Assembly (NCBI GenBank): GCA_963765135.1
Contig: CAVXUX010000007.1
Coordinates: forward strand, 186,001-250,000
Length of the DNA: 64,000 bases
Source of the DNA: JACVRW01 sp963765135
GTDB lineage: Bacteria; Actinomycetota; Thermoleophilia; Solirubrobacterales; Thermoleophilaceae
Direction: 5' to 3'
Every line of letters starts with the position of its first letter. Position 1 is the first letter of the stretch. The position numbers were made by a program, and so were the translations under genes. Below, piece after piece: positions 28,569 through 37,301 of this stretch. A model generated the notes under the pieces. The model was not told the DNA's origin. It saw only the letters and a list, made by a program, of their open reading frames with translations, and searched no databases.

Positions 28569-29222
28569 GCGCGCCGCCGCGCGGCACCCAGGTTGGTCAC
28601 GATCAGCGACACGACCGTGACCAGGTAGATCTGGCCGATCAGCATCTCCGAGACGGCGAACGCGCGCGCGATGCCCCCGGCCGGCGTCAGGTCGCCATAC
28701 CCGACCGTGGTGAGCGTGACGAAGCTGAAGTAGAGCTGGTCCTCGCGGTCGCTGTTGTGCAGCTGGGCGAACAGGGCGTCGGGGTCGACGGCGCCGATCA
28801 CGCCGTAGATGAACGAGAAGAACATTCCCGCGAGCAGGTAGATCGACAGGACGCCAGCGAGCGTGGCGACCGTGACCTGATGCTCCTCGCGCAGGTCGTG
28901 GAGCAGGCTGCGCACGATCGCCAGCGGGGCGAACGCCACCAGCAGGCCGTTGACGATCGCCGCGGGGGCCGGGGGGATGTCGCCGCGGATCACCCACGTG
29001 ATCAGCGAGGCCACGACGGCCGCGACCGCCAGCAGCGCGGCGATGCGGGTGCCGCGCCGGTGCACGCTGGAGGCCCGCACCGCGGCCACGAGGGTCGCGG
29101 CCTGCAGCACGATCGTCGCGAAGCGGCTCGCCGTCGGTGGTCGGCAGGCTCATCTGCAGGGCGACCGAGGCGATCACCAGGAGCAGCACCACGCCGTAGG
29201 CCTGGGTTGCCTTCGCGCGCAT
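28565..29222 (-). CDS. Two-TM potassium channel (ion transport 2 family)
   Basis: About 218 residues from ATG 29222 (a TTG at 29261 is an alternative). Four hydrophobic helices, a pore loop with the selectivity filter TTVGYGD followed by LTPAGGIARAF, and the preceding YFSFVTL. No cytoplasmic RCK domain. The frame changes near 29125, where MSLPTTDGEP passes into FATIVLQAATLVAAVRASS; the break lies in GC-rich GAGCCGCTTCGCG. Its 3-prime end overlaps the convergent PH-domain gene by four bases. Confidence 0.88.
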
Positions 29223-29372
29223 CCGAACCGCGTTCGCCGGTGCCGGCGAGCGATCCTGCAAGAACTCGCCCAGATCGCACGACTTGGGTAGGTCATTCGT
29301 CCAGACCCCCTTGGCGGCCTAACGCGCGTCGCACACCCGCGTCGAGCCCCATGCGGGTAGCACCGCCCCGCT

Positions 29373-29810
29373 ATGCCTGCTCACAGCCCTTCAGCTGTCG
29401 GATTCAAGCCACCTGCCGATTGGCGGCGTCGCAACGTGCGACGACTGCGCACGGCGGGCGGCCCACGTGCGCCCGAGCGGGTCCGCGCCTGGCTTCAGGC
29501 GACGATCGGGTGGCTGCCTCAGGAGCTCGAGGCCAACCTGGTGCTGCTCACCTGCGAGCTGGTCAACAACAGCGTGCTGCACGGCGAGGCCACGGAAGAG
29601 GACGTGATCGAGGTCGAGCTGCGCACGACGCAGACCGGCCTGCGCGCCCAGGTCACCGATCCCGGCACGGGCTTCGCACCGGCCGGCCGCCGGCGCGAGC
29701 TCGACGAGCCCGGCGGCTGGGGACTGGTCCTGGTGGAGCGGCTGGCGGCGAGCTGGGGCGTGGAGCGCGACGAGCGAACGCGCGTCTGGTTCGAGCTGGC
29801 CGCGGCGTAG
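29373..29810 (+). CDS. Anti-sigma-factor-type ATP-binding protein (HATPase_c_2)
   Basis: 145 residues. A single GHKL ATPase domain: N box TCELVNNSVLHGEA, G1 box VTDPGTGFAP, and GGWGLVLVERLAASWGVE. This is the RsbW/SpoIIAB-like fold found alone in many actinobacterial regulators, where it acts as a serine kinase/anti-sigma or as a partner of STAS proteins. No sigma factor is adjacent. A second such gene lies convergently at 29875-30273. Confidence 0.88.
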   Translation: MPAHSPSAVGFKPPADWRRRNVRRLRTAGGPRAPERVRAWLQATIGWLPQELEANLVLLTCELVNNSVLHGEATEEDVIEVELRTTQTGLRAQVTDPGTGFAPAGRRRELDEPGGWGLVLVERLAASWGVERDERTRVWFELAAA

Positions 29811-29848
29811 CCGCCGGGGCGCAGCGCGAAGCCAATCTTCGCGGGGGT

Positions 29849-29868
29849 CCGGGGGCGCGAGCCCCCGG
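29849..29868. terminator. Strong hairpin between convergent genes
   Basis: An 8-bp perfect stem, CCGGGGGC and GCCCCCGG, closes a GCGA loop midway between the two convergent ATPase genes. There is no T tract on either side. Position and stability suggest a bidirectional terminator. Confidence 0.6.
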
Positions 29869-29874
29869 GTGGCA

Positions 29875-30273
29875 TCAAACCGCGACGGGGAGCCGCTTGC
29901 CGAAGCGCACGCGCGTGCGGTCCGGCTCGGGGAGCAGCTCGAAGTGGTCCGCCAGCGCGGCGATGATCGGAATGCCGCGCCCGCCGAGGTCGTCCTCGGC
30001 CGCCGGCCTCAGCTGGGCGTCGAAGCTGCCGCAGTCGCACACCTCGATCGAGATCGAGGCGTCGTCGATCTCGACGATCAGCAGCACGCCGTGGTTCGGG
30101 TCGCCGCAGGCCGATCCGTGCAGGACAGCGTTGGCCACCGCCTCGCTCGTGGCGAGCATGAGATCCCAGGTGGTCTCCCCGTCGAGCCCGTGCTCGGCGG
30201 CTGCGTCACGCACGATCGCGCGAGCGAGCGGCGCGCTCTCGGGCGCCGCGGGTAGCCATGACTCCCGCTTCAT
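29875..30273 (-). CDS. RsbW-like anti-sigma / serine kinase
   Basis: 132 residues. GHKL domain with LATSEAVANAVLHGSACG (N box), IEVCDCGSFDAQL (G1 region) and DDLGGRGIPIIAALADHFEL (G2 region). The family regulates sigma-B-type stress factors through partner switching. Start ATG 30273 overlaps the stop of the upstream amidohydrolase gene, so the two share a transcript. It is a different subfamily from the gene at 29373. Confidence 0.88.
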   Translation of the reverse strand: MKRESWLPAAPESAPLARAIVRDAAAEHGLDGETTWDLMLATSEAVANAVLHGSACGDPNHGVLLIVEIDDASISIEVCDCGSFDAQLRPAAEDDLGGRGIPIIAALADHFELLPEPDRTRVRFGKRLPVAV

Positions 30274-31805
30274 GACCCGGACTCTATGCCCGGGATCCAC
30301 GGCTCTGACACATAGGCAATGTGTCCACCCATCAGGGTTGCGTCGACGGTCAGGTGGGGTAGCTCGTCCTCCGGGCAGGTGACGGGATCCCGGTCCAGCA
30401 CGACCAGGTCGGCCAGCTTGCCGGGCGCGAGCGTCCCGCGCCGGTGCTCGTCGTGCGCGAGCCAGGCCGGCTCCACGCACGTCGCTCTTAACGCAGTCTC
30501 AACGGTCAGCGCCTGCTCGGGGCGCCAGGCGGGCCGCTCGTCGAGCGTGCGCAGCACCGCGGCCGCGATCCCCTTGAGCGGGTCGAGCTCCTCGACCGGT
30601 GCGTCCGACCCGTTGGCCAGCCGCGCCCCGGCGTCGTGGAGGGACCGGTAGGCGTAGGCGCCCGGGTGTCCCTCCCAGACGCGGTCGGCGAGGTCGCGGT
30701 CGGAGGGCGCGTGGGTGAACTGGACCGACGCGGCCACCCCGATCGCCGCGAAGCGCGGCAGCTCGGCGGCGTCGAGCAGCTGGGCGTGCTCGATCCGCTG
30801 GCGCAGCCCGAGCGGCCGCCAGTCGTCCGCCGTGGCCTCGAACGCGTCCAGCGCGGCGCGGTTGGCGGCGTCCCCGATCGCGTGCACGCCGACCGGCCAG
30901 CCGGCCGCGGCGGCCTCGCGCACGATCTCGGCCAGCCGCGCCGACGAGGTCAGCTCCACCCCCGACCCGTCCAGCAGCCGGGCCGTGGCCGAGCCGAGCG
31001 TCCCGTCCATGAACACCTTGAGGTAGCCCGCGCGCAGCAGGTCGTCGCCGAATCCGGACCGCAGGCCCAGCTCGCGCAGGTGGGGGAGGCGCTCGGCCGG
31101 GATCGACTGCCAGACCCGCATGGTCAGCTCGCCCGACTCGCGCAGCCGCTGGAACAGCTCGAGCGAGCCGAGCCAGCCGTCCTTGTCGTGGATCGCGGTC
31201 ACCCCGCGCGACGCGGCGATGCGCAACCCGGCTCGGCAGGCGTCGAGCATCTCGTCCATCGTCGGGGCGGCGTGGCGGTCGCGGAAGCGCCAGGCCGCGT
31301 TCTCGCGCAGGATCCCGGTCGGCTCGCCGGCCGCGTCGCGCTCGACCACGCCTCCGGGCGCGTCGAGGTCGCCGCCGGCGTGCGCGAGCGCGGCCGAGTT
31401 GAGCCAGAGCGAGTGGTAGTCCTTGGAGGTCAGGATCACCGGCGTGTCGGGTGCGATCGCGTCGAGCGCCGCCCGCGTCGGCGGCTCGGTCCAGTCGGCG
31501 TCGCGCCAGCCGATCCCGCGCAGCCAGCCCTTGGCCGGCAGCCCGTCCGCAACCCGCCCGACCGCCTCGGCGAGCGAGTGCACGCCCTCGAGCCGCACCT
31601 GGCCCTGCGCGAGCGACCAGGTGGGGAAGTGGACGTGGGCGTCGTTGAGCCCGGGCAGCACGCAGCGGCCCTCGAGGTCCATGCGGCGCGACCCGGGGGC
31701 CGGCTCCGTGACGATCCGGCCGCCGGCGATCGCCAGCCGGTCGACCGTCGGGGCCGCCGGATCGAGGGTGCGGATCGTGCCGCCTTCCAGGAGGATGGGT
31801 TCCAT
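30270..31805 (-). CDS. Amidohydrolase family 3 protein (YtcJ-like)
   Basis: 511 residues. NDAHVHFPTWSL gives the HxH metal site; later GVHAIGDAANRAALDAFE, RIEHAQLLDAAELPRF and NGSDAPVEELDPL give the remaining His and Asp ligands of the amidohydro_3 family. Members hydrolyse amides or formyl groups of varied substrates (the family contains N-substituted formamide deformylase). Its start codon is divergent with, and almost overlaps, the SRAP gene. Confidence 0.88.
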   Translation of the reverse strand: MEPILLEGGTIRTLDPAAPTVDRLAIAGGRIVTEPAPGSRRMDLEGRCVLPGLNDAHVHFPTWSLAQGQVRLEGVHSLAEAVGRVADGLPAKGWLRGIGWRDADWTEPPTRAALDAIAPDTPVILTSKDYHSLWLNSAALAHAGGDLDAPGGVVERDAAGEPTGILRENAAWRFRDRHAAPTMDEMLDACRAGLRIAASRGVTAIHDKDGWLGSLELFQRLRESGELTMRVWQSIPAERLPHLRELGLRSGFGDDLLRAGYLKVFMDGTLGSATARLLDGSGVELTSSARLAEIVREAAAAGWPVGVHAIGDAANRAALDAFEATADDWRPLGLRQRIEHAQLLDAAELPRFAAIGVAASVQFTHAPSDRDLADRVWEGHPGAYAYRSLHDAGARLANGSDAPVEELDPLKGIAAAVLRTLDERPAWRPEQALTVETALRATCVEPAWLAHDEHRRGTLAPGKLADLVVLDRDPVTCPEDELPHLTVDATLMGGHIAYVSEPWIPGIESGS

Positions 31806-32484
31806 CGGGCGTTATTCGATCACCAAGCGGCGCAAGGACGTAGAGCGGGAGGTCGCCTCCAAGCTCGGCGTGCGCCTCGGCGGCGGCGCCGAGCACTACG
31901 AGCGCTTCAACGTCGCGCCCACCCAGGAGGTCCCGGCGGTGGTCCAGGACCGCGGCGGACGGCGATCCGCGTTGCTGCGCTGGGGCCTCGTCCCGAGGTG
32001 GGCCCGCGAGCTCAACACGGGGCTCTCGATGATCAACGCCCGCGTGGAGACGCTCGCCACCAGCCGCGCGTTTGGCGGCCTCGTCGAGCGCCCGTCCCAC
32101 CGCTGCCTGGTCCTGGCCGACGGCTTCTACGAGTGGATCGCGTCGGAGGACCCCAAGCAGCCGCGGCTGCCGCTGCGCTTCTCGCTGGCCGGGGGCGGGA
32201 GCTTCTGCTTCGCGGGCCTGTGGACCACGTGGAGGGACTCGGTGAGCAGCTGCGCCGTGGTGACGGTCCCCGCGAACGAGCTGGTCGCCCCGGTGCACGA
32301 CCGCATGCCGGCGGTGCTCGCCGAGCCCGAGGCGTGGGAGGCATGGCTCGATCCCGCGCTCGACGCCGCCGGGGTGGCGCCGCTGATGTCGCCCTTGCCG
32401 GCCGGCGCGCTCGAGGTGGCGCCCGCGAACCCGGTGCTCAACCACCCCGACCACGAAGGGCCGGACTGCCTCGTGGTCGCCTAG
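31795..32484 (+). CDS. SRAP domain protein (YedK/HMCES), start and catalytic Cys missing
   Basis: Family role: forms a covalent crosslink with abasic sites in single-stranded DNA through Cys2. Visible SRAP blocks: GRYSITKRRKDVE, YERFNVAPTQEVPAV, WGLVPRWARE, MINARVETLA (Asn), CLVLADGFYEWIA (Glu) and PVHDRMPAVL (His). About 229 residues. Normal members begin MCGRYS; here the bases before GRYS are TCC-ATC, so neither Met nor Cys precedes it. A GGAGG at 31790-31794 is too close to the ATG at 31795 but ideally spaced for a start at 31804. Restoring GTG after 31805 would recreate ATG-TGC-GGG-CGT. A 3-base deletion, real or a sequencing error, is the likely cause. Confidence 0.85.
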   Translation: MGSIGRYSITKRRKDVEREVASKLGVRLGGGAEHYERFNVAPTQEVPAVVQDRGGRRSALLRWGLVPRWARELNTGLSMINARVETLATSRAFGGLVERPSHRCLVLADGFYEWIASEDPKQPRLPLRFSLAGGGSFCFAGLWTTWRDSVSSCAVVTVPANELVAPVHDRMPAVLAEPEAWEAWLDPALDAAGVAPLMSPLPAGALEVAPANPVLNHPDHEGPDCLVVA

Positions 32485-33398
32485 GAGCGAGCGGCCACGC
32501 GCGGGTTCTCGAGCGGCCGCACCGTCGCCTCGATCTCGGCCCGCCGGCTCTCGAGGAACGGCGGGATCGAGAGCTTCTCGCCGAGGTGCTCGAGCGGCTC
32601 GTCCACGCCGAAGCCGGGCGAGCGGGTCGCGATCTCGAACAGCACGCCGCTCGGCTCGCGGAAGTAGATCGAGCGGAAGTAGTGGCGGTCGATCACCGGG
32701 GTGGGGCGGCCGCCGCCCTCCTGCACGCGCTCGCGCCACGCCTCGTGGTCCTCGTCGTCGGAGGTCCAGGCCACGTGGTGGACCGTGCCGGCCCCGGGCA
32801 CCCCGTGCCCGGCCGGCGGCTCGTCGTAGAAGTAGAGCGAGCCGCGCTGATCGCCGCGAGCCTCCCAGCGCCCGTCGCCGGTCGTGAAGCCGAGCGTCTC
32901 GAGCAGGTGGCGGCTGGACTCGGGCTGCGACGCGTACGCGCGCACGGCGTGGAAGCCCTGCAGCGCGTGCTCGGCCGGCACCTCGGGGTGCTCGGCGATC
33001 AGCGGGGCGTCGCTCACGTCCGCGACCAGCAGCTCGTGGTCGAGCCCCTCGGGATCGGCGAACAAGAGGTTGTCGCCGTTGCGCTCGGTCTCGATGCCGG
33101 CGTCGGCCAGGCGCTGTGCCCAGAAGTCGATCGCCGCCGGCGCTCCGACCCGCCAGACGACGCGGTGGATCATGCCGTCGCCCGCACGCCCCGGAGCGGC
33201 GCCCGGGTACTCGAAGAACGTCAGGTCGAGGCCGGGGTGGGCGTCCTCGTCGCCGTAGAAGAGGTGGTAGACGGTCGGGTCGTCCTGGTTGACCGACTTC
33301 TTGACGAGCCGGAGGCCCATGACCCCGACGTAGAAGTCGACGTTGCGCTGCGCGTCGGCGGTGATTGCGGTGATGTGGTGTATGCCGTCGAGCTTCAT
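32481..33398 (-). CDS. Ring-cleaving dioxygenase (two glyoxalase domains)
   Basis: 305 residues, two vicinal-oxygen-chelate domains. Metal ligands are the first His in LDGIHHITAI, the His in GTVHHVAWTSDD and the Glu in PSGVLFEIATR, as in the MhqO/PcpA/LinE hydroquinone dioxygenases. HYFRSIYFREPSG and GLRLVKKSVNQDDPTVYHL are strong markers of this subgroup. Likely opens hydroquinone-type rings. No regulator or partner gene is adjacent; divergent from an alpha/beta hydrolase gene with a 26-bp gap. Confidence 0.92.
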   Translation of the reverse strand: MKLDGIHHITAITADAQRNVDFYVGVMGLRLVKKSVNQDDPTVYHLFYGDEDAHPGLDLTFFEYPGAAPGRAGDGMIHRVVWRVGAPAAIDFWAQRLADAGIETERNGDNLLFADPEGLDHELLVADVSDAPLIAEHPEVPAEHALQGFHAVRAYASQPESSRHLLETLGFTTGDGRWEARGDQRGSLYFYDEPPAGHGVPGAGTVHHVAWTSDDEDHEAWRERVQEGGGRPTPVIDRHYFRSIYFREPSGVLFEIATRSPGFGVDEPLEHLGEKLSIPPFLESRRAEIEATVRPLENPRVAARS

Positions 33399-33424
33399 GA
33401 TTGTGTGTGCAACTATAGCCGCCG

Positions 33425-34306
33425 ATGACCGCGCGCGAGCACACGGTCGAGGGCCCCGGCGGCCGCACCCTGCGGGTGCTCGAGGACGGCGACCCGGGCG
33501 GGGTCCCGCTGATCGCTCACCACGGCACGCCCGGCTCGCGCCTGCTCTACCGGCGCTGGGTCGACGACGCATCTGAGCGCGGCATCCGCCTGATCGCCTA
33601 CGACCGCCCCGGCTACGGCGGCTCGGATCGCGACGAGGGCCGCTCGGTCGGGGACGTCGCCGCCGACGTGGCGGCGATCGCGGACGCGCTCGGCCTCGAT
33701 CGCATCCTCACCCAGGGCCGGTCCGGCGGCGGTCCGCACGCGCTCGCCTGCGCCGCGCTGCTCGGCGATCGGGTGGCCGCCGCCGCGACGCTGGCCTCGG
33801 TCGCGCCCCACGACGCCGACGGCCTCGACTTCCTCGCCGGGATGGGCGAGGACAACGTCGAGGAGCTGGGCGCGGCGGTCGAGGGCGCGGACGCGCTGAC
33901 GCCCTGGCTCGAGGCGGTCGCGCCGCGGCTGCTCGAGGCCGACCCCGACGAGCTGGCCGAGGGGTTGAAGTCGCTGCTGAGCCCGCCCGACGTGGCGACG
34001 ATCAACGGCGGGCTCGCGGCGGAGCTGATCGCGGTGACGGGCGAGGGCATCCGGGCCACGCGCGACGGCTGGCTCGACGACGACCTCGCCTTCGTCAAGC
34101 CATGGGGCTTCGACGTCGGCGCGATCTCGGTGCCGGTCCAGCTCTGGCAGGGGCGGCAGGACCTGATGGTGCCGGCGGCCCACGGGGAGTGGCTGGCCGA
34201 GCACGTCCCCGGCGTGGACGTGCGCTTCTCCGACGACGACGGGCACCTCAGCCTCGAGCACGTCCGCATCGGCGACGTGCACGCCTGGCTGCTCGAGCGC
34301 TTCTAG
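33425..34306 (+). CDS. Alpha/beta hydrolase
   Basis: 293 residues. HHGTPGSRLLYRRW holds the oxyanion-hole HG, GRSGGGPHALACAAL is the nucleophile elbow (Ser in GRSGG), VPVQLWQGRQDLMVP carries the Asp region and DDGHLSLEH the catalytic His. No signal peptide. Substrate unknown; divergence from the ring-cleaving dioxygenase suggests, without proof, a role in aromatic breakdown. Its 3-prime end overlaps the convergent cupredoxin gene by four bases. Confidence 0.88.
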   Translation: MTAREHTVEGPGGRTLRVLEDGDPGGVPLIAHHGTPGSRLLYRRWVDDASERGIRLIAYDRPGYGGSDRDEGRSVGDVAADVAAIADALGLDRILTQGRSGGGPHALACAALLGDRVAAAATLASVAPHDADGLDFLAGMGEDNVEELGAAVEGADALTPWLEAVAPRLLEADPDELAEGLKSLLSPPDVATINGGLAAELIAVTGEGIRATRDGWLDDDLAFVKPWGFDVGAISVPVQLWQGRQDLMVPAAHGEWLAEHVPGVDVRFSDDDGHLSLEHVRIGDVHAWLLERF

Positions 34307-34614
34307 GAGCGCGACTTGACGCGCAGCACCGCGCGCATGCCCTTGGCCTCATGGCCCTCGAGCGAGCAGAACACGCGGTAGCGGCCGGGCTTGCGCAGGC
34401 GCAATGTGAGCGTTCCGGAGCGCCCCGGCTTGAGCTCCGGAAGCAGGCCGAGCACGCGGCCATCCGCCGTGCGCACGGCGAGGTCGTGCCCGTCCTCGCC
34501 GAAGTTGCGCACGTTGAACTTGACTCGACCCGTGGGCACCTTGCTCCTGTACAGCGCGATGCGCCACTCGCGCTCGCCGACGCCGACGGGAGTGGGCGGC
34601 AGGTCGGCCAGCAT
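34303..34614 (-). CDS. Small cupredoxin-like protein
   Basis: 103 residues from an ATG at 34614 overlapping the DUF1501 stop (TGATG). FNVRNFGEDGHDLAVR followed by GRYRVFCSLEGHEAKGM gives the His, Cys, His and Met ligands of a type 1 copper site in a plastocyanin-like fold, preceded by LKPGRSGTLTLRLRKPG. No clear signal peptide is visible, which is odd for a copper protein; it may ride with an exported partner or the true start may differ. Third gene of the DUF1800-DUF1501 operon. Confidence 0.75.
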   Translation of the reverse strand: MLADLPPTPVGVGEREWRIALYRSKVPTGRVKFNVRNFGEDGHDLAVRTADGRVLGLLPELKPGRSGTLTLRLRKPGRYRVFCSLEGHEAKGMRAVLRVKSRS

Positions 34615-35930
34615 CACTTCACCAGCGCGACGCGCCCAAACGCGCCGGCGCGCGGGATCACGCCGCTGGCCTCGGTGCCGAGGTGCTGCTCCAGCAGGCT
34701 GGAGTAGACGCGCCGGAAGTCGATCGTCACCTGCAGGTTGTCGTCGCGGTCGAGCCGGTTGAGGTCGGGGTACTCGCTGAGCACGCCGCCGACCGCGCGG
34801 TCGCCCTGGACCCACGCGAGCCCGCCGGCGCCGTGGTCGGTGCCGCTGTCGTTCTCCTCGGGCCGGCGGCCGAACTCGGACCACACGAACGTCAGCACGC
34901 GGTTCGAGAGGCCGCGCGCCTCCAGGTCGGCCTGGAACGCCGCCAGGCACTCGCTCACCTCGCCGAGCAGGTCGGTCAGCTCGGACTGGTTGTCGTGGGT
35001 GTCGAAGTCGGCGCCCGCCTCGATGCTCGCCACGCGGATGCCGAGCGGCTTCGAGATCATCGCCGCGAGGTAGCGCAGGCGCTCGCCGAAGTCGCTCTCC
35101 TCGGGGTAGGCGATCGTCGAGGCCAGCGGGTCGTTGCCGTCGCGCTCGGCGTACGGCGTCAGGCGGTCAGCCACCAGCTTGGCCAGCCGGGCCGCTTCGC
35201 GCGAGGCGCTCAGCGCGTGGCCGCCGCCGTTGACCTTGCCGAGCCGGGTGTAGGCGGCCATTGCCTCGTCGTAGGCGTCGCCCCAGACGCCGCGGATCCA
35301 GAAGCCCGCGTCGCCGGGCGAGGCCACCGCGGCGACCGGGGCGCGGCCCGAGCGCATCACCGGCGACAGGCCGTAGCCCATCGAGATCCCCTGGAGCGGG
35401 TTGTCGTGGCCGCCGGCGCGGTCGAGCCAGCGGCCCAGCCAGCCCGGCGCCGAGCGGTCGGTGATCAGGCCGGTCTCCCAGAAGTGGCGCGAGTGGAAGT
35501 GGGACAGGTCCGGGTTGGAGTAGTCGATGCCCGGCAGGAAGCCGACCTTGCCGCGCTCGTAGAGCCCCTTGACGCCGCCGTTGATGCCGCGGCCCATCGA
35601 GGGGTTGATGCCGAGCCCCGTGGTGCCCAGCGGCACGCCCTGGACCTTGAGGTTGGGGCGCAGGTCGGCGTAGCGCCCGTACGCGTGCAGGGGCACGAGC
35701 GTGTCGAGCAGGTCCACGCCGCCGGGCAGGAACACCGACACCAGCACCGGGGCGTTGGGGGCGGTGGCGGCGTCGGCCGCGGCGGCCTCGAGCACGCGCT
35801 GGATCGGCATCGCCTTCGCGAGGTAGAGCGACAGCCCGCCGCCGACGCCGAGGCCGACCACCTGCCGGCGCGTCAGCGGGCGCAGCTCGTTGGTGCGGTG
35901 GAAGTCGTCGCAGGCGCGGTGGGCGTTCAT
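34614..35930 (-). CDS. DUF1501 family protein
   Basis: About 438 residues from ATG 35930, which overlaps the DUF1800 stop. A twin-arginine-type N-terminus (LTRRQVVGLGVGGGLSLYLA) suggests Tat export. VSVFLPGGVDLLDTLVPL, NPDLSHFHSRHFWETG, GADFDTHDNQ and TFVWSEFGRRPEENDSGTDHGAG are the sulfatase-like blocks of DUF1501. The DUF1800/DUF1501 pair is widespread in bacteria with unknown function, thought to act in the envelope. Confidence 0.92.
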   Translation of the reverse strand: MNAHRACDDFHRTNELRPLTRRQVVGLGVGGGLSLYLAKAMPIQRVLEAAAADAATAPNAPVLVSVFLPGGVDLLDTLVPLHAYGRYADLRPNLKVQGVPLGTTGLGINPSMGRGINGGVKGLYERGKVGFLPGIDYSNPDLSHFHSRHFWETGLITDRSAPGWLGRWLDRAGGHDNPLQGISMGYGLSPVMRSGRAPVAAVASPGDAGFWIRGVWGDAYDEAMAAYTRLGKVNGGGHALSASREAARLAKLVADRLTPYAERDGNDPLASTIAYPEESDFGERLRYLAAMISKPLGIRVASIEAGADFDTHDNQSELTDLLGEVSECLAAFQADLEARGLSNRVLTFVWSEFGRRPEENDSGTDHGAGGLAWVQGDRAVGGVLSEYPDLNRLDRDDNLQVTIDFRRVYSSLLEQHLGTEASGVIPRAGAFGRVALVK

Positions 35931-37282
35931 CAGTGCACCTGGGCGTCGGGTCCGGAGATCAGCAGGTGGCGCAGCACGCGCTGGCACATGTCGCCGCGCT
36001 CGTCGAAGTCCTCGTCGGCCAGCACGCGGCGCGCGATGCGCGTCAGCTCACGGTCGGTCGCGGCCGAGGTCCAGGGGTCGCCGACGGCGCGGCGGGCGCG
36101 CGCCACGGCCTGCTTGGGGGACAGCTTGTTCGGCGTGGAGCCGTCCTCCACACCCACGCGCGGCGTGTCGATCATGTAGTTCGCGAAGTCGAAGCGCACG
36201 CGCATCGCGTTCGACGACAGCCAGCTCGTGCCCCAGTCCCAGCCGGCGACCGAGGGCGGCCGGAACGGGTACTGCCCCATCGAGTCGAGCAGCCAGGTCC
36301 AGGCGTCGCGCTCGATGCCCTGGCCGGCGCTGCGCAGCGACCCGGCCACGAACACCACCGGTGACTTGACCATGGTGGGCGCGTCCAGGTTCCGGTACAG
36401 CGCCGGGTGGGCGAGGATCGCTCCGACCACCGGCCGGATGCGCAGGCCCGAGCCGCGGTAGACGCGCACCAGGTGGGCGCGGGCCGCACGCGGCACGGAG
36501 GTGCCGACGAAGTACTCCCACAGCTTGCCGACCATGAACGGGGCGTGGCCGGGATGGCGCACGCACAGGTCGAGCACGTCCTTCCAGTCGAAGCGGCCGA
36601 CCTTGCCGAGTACGCGCTTTGCGCCGGCGTCGTGCCACTCGCGGTCGTAGGAGATCTTCACGTTGCCGTCGTCGTGCCAATCCGCCTTGAAGCCGGTGAG
36701 CGCGCGCGCCGCCTGGCGGATGTCGCGCTCGCTGTAGCCGTGCCCGAGCGTGAACAGCTCCATCAGCTCGCGCGCGTAGTTCTCGTTCGGGGCCTCCTTG
36801 TCGGAGTTCGCGAGCGAGAGGAACAGCAGCATCGCCGGGTCGCGCGTGACGGCCTCGAGCAGGTCCGGGAAGCGGCCCAGCGCGTGGCGCCGCAGCGTCT
36901 TGTTCTGGGCGAGCATCAACGGCGTGTCCTGCTCGGTGGTGGCGAAGTGGTCGTGCCAGAAGAGCGTCAGCTTCTCCTCCAGCGGGTGCCGCGAGCGGAT
37001 CATGCGGTCGAGCCACCAGAGCACGTCGTGGCCCCACTCGTTCTCGGGGTCGAGGTGGTGCCCGTCGATCCGGGCCCCCTTGATGCGCGGAGCGGGGGAG
37101 GGGCCGCCGTTCAGCAGCCAGTGGATCGTGGCGCCCTTGCCGCGCCGCGCCCAGTGGCGCGCCTCGCGCGGGGTCGCGCCGAAGCCCGCCCGCCAGAACA
37201 CCCGCCGGACGTGCGCTTCGGTCCAGCCTCGGTGGGCCCTTCCGGCGTGGCACCGGCCGATGATTCCAGGCGTTTTCGGCAT
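35930..37282 (-). CDS. DUF1800 family protein
   Basis: About 450 residues from ATG 37282; a longer start at 37333 is possible. RRVFWRAGFGATPREARHWA, EEKLTLFWHDHFATTE, NYARELMELFTLGHGYSERDI, ALTGFKADW and PPSVAGWDWGTSWLSS are the family marks. Always found with DUF1501, here coupled by a TGATG-type overlap. Function unknown. Confidence 0.92.
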   Translation of the reverse strand: MPKTPGIIGRCHAGRAHRGWTEAHVRRVFWRAGFGATPREARHWARRGKGATIHWLLNGGPSPAPRIKGARIDGHHLDPENEWGHDVLWWLDRMIRSRHPLEEKLTLFWHDHFATTEQDTPLMLAQNKTLRRHALGRFPDLLEAVTRDPAMLLFLSLANSDKEAPNENYARELMELFTLGHGYSERDIRQAARALTGFKADWHDDGNVKISYDREWHDAGAKRVLGKVGRFDWKDVLDLCVRHPGHAPFMVGKLWEYFVGTSVPRAARAHLVRVYRGSGLRIRPVVGAILAHPALYRNLDAPTMVKSPVVFVAGSLRSAGQGIERDAWTWLLDSMGQYPFRPPSVAGWDWGTSWLSSNAMRVRFDFANYMIDTPRVGVEDGSTPNKLSPKQAVARARRAVGDPWTSAATDRELTRIARRVLADEDFDERGDMCQRVLRHLLISGPDAQVH

Positions 37283-37301
37283 GGCTCGATACTGCACGGG
37301 T

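Noticed and set aside
29373..30273. The two GHKL ATPases as a sigma-B partner-switch operon
   Set aside because: They are convergent, belong to different subfamilies, and no sigma factor or STAS gene is present in the window.
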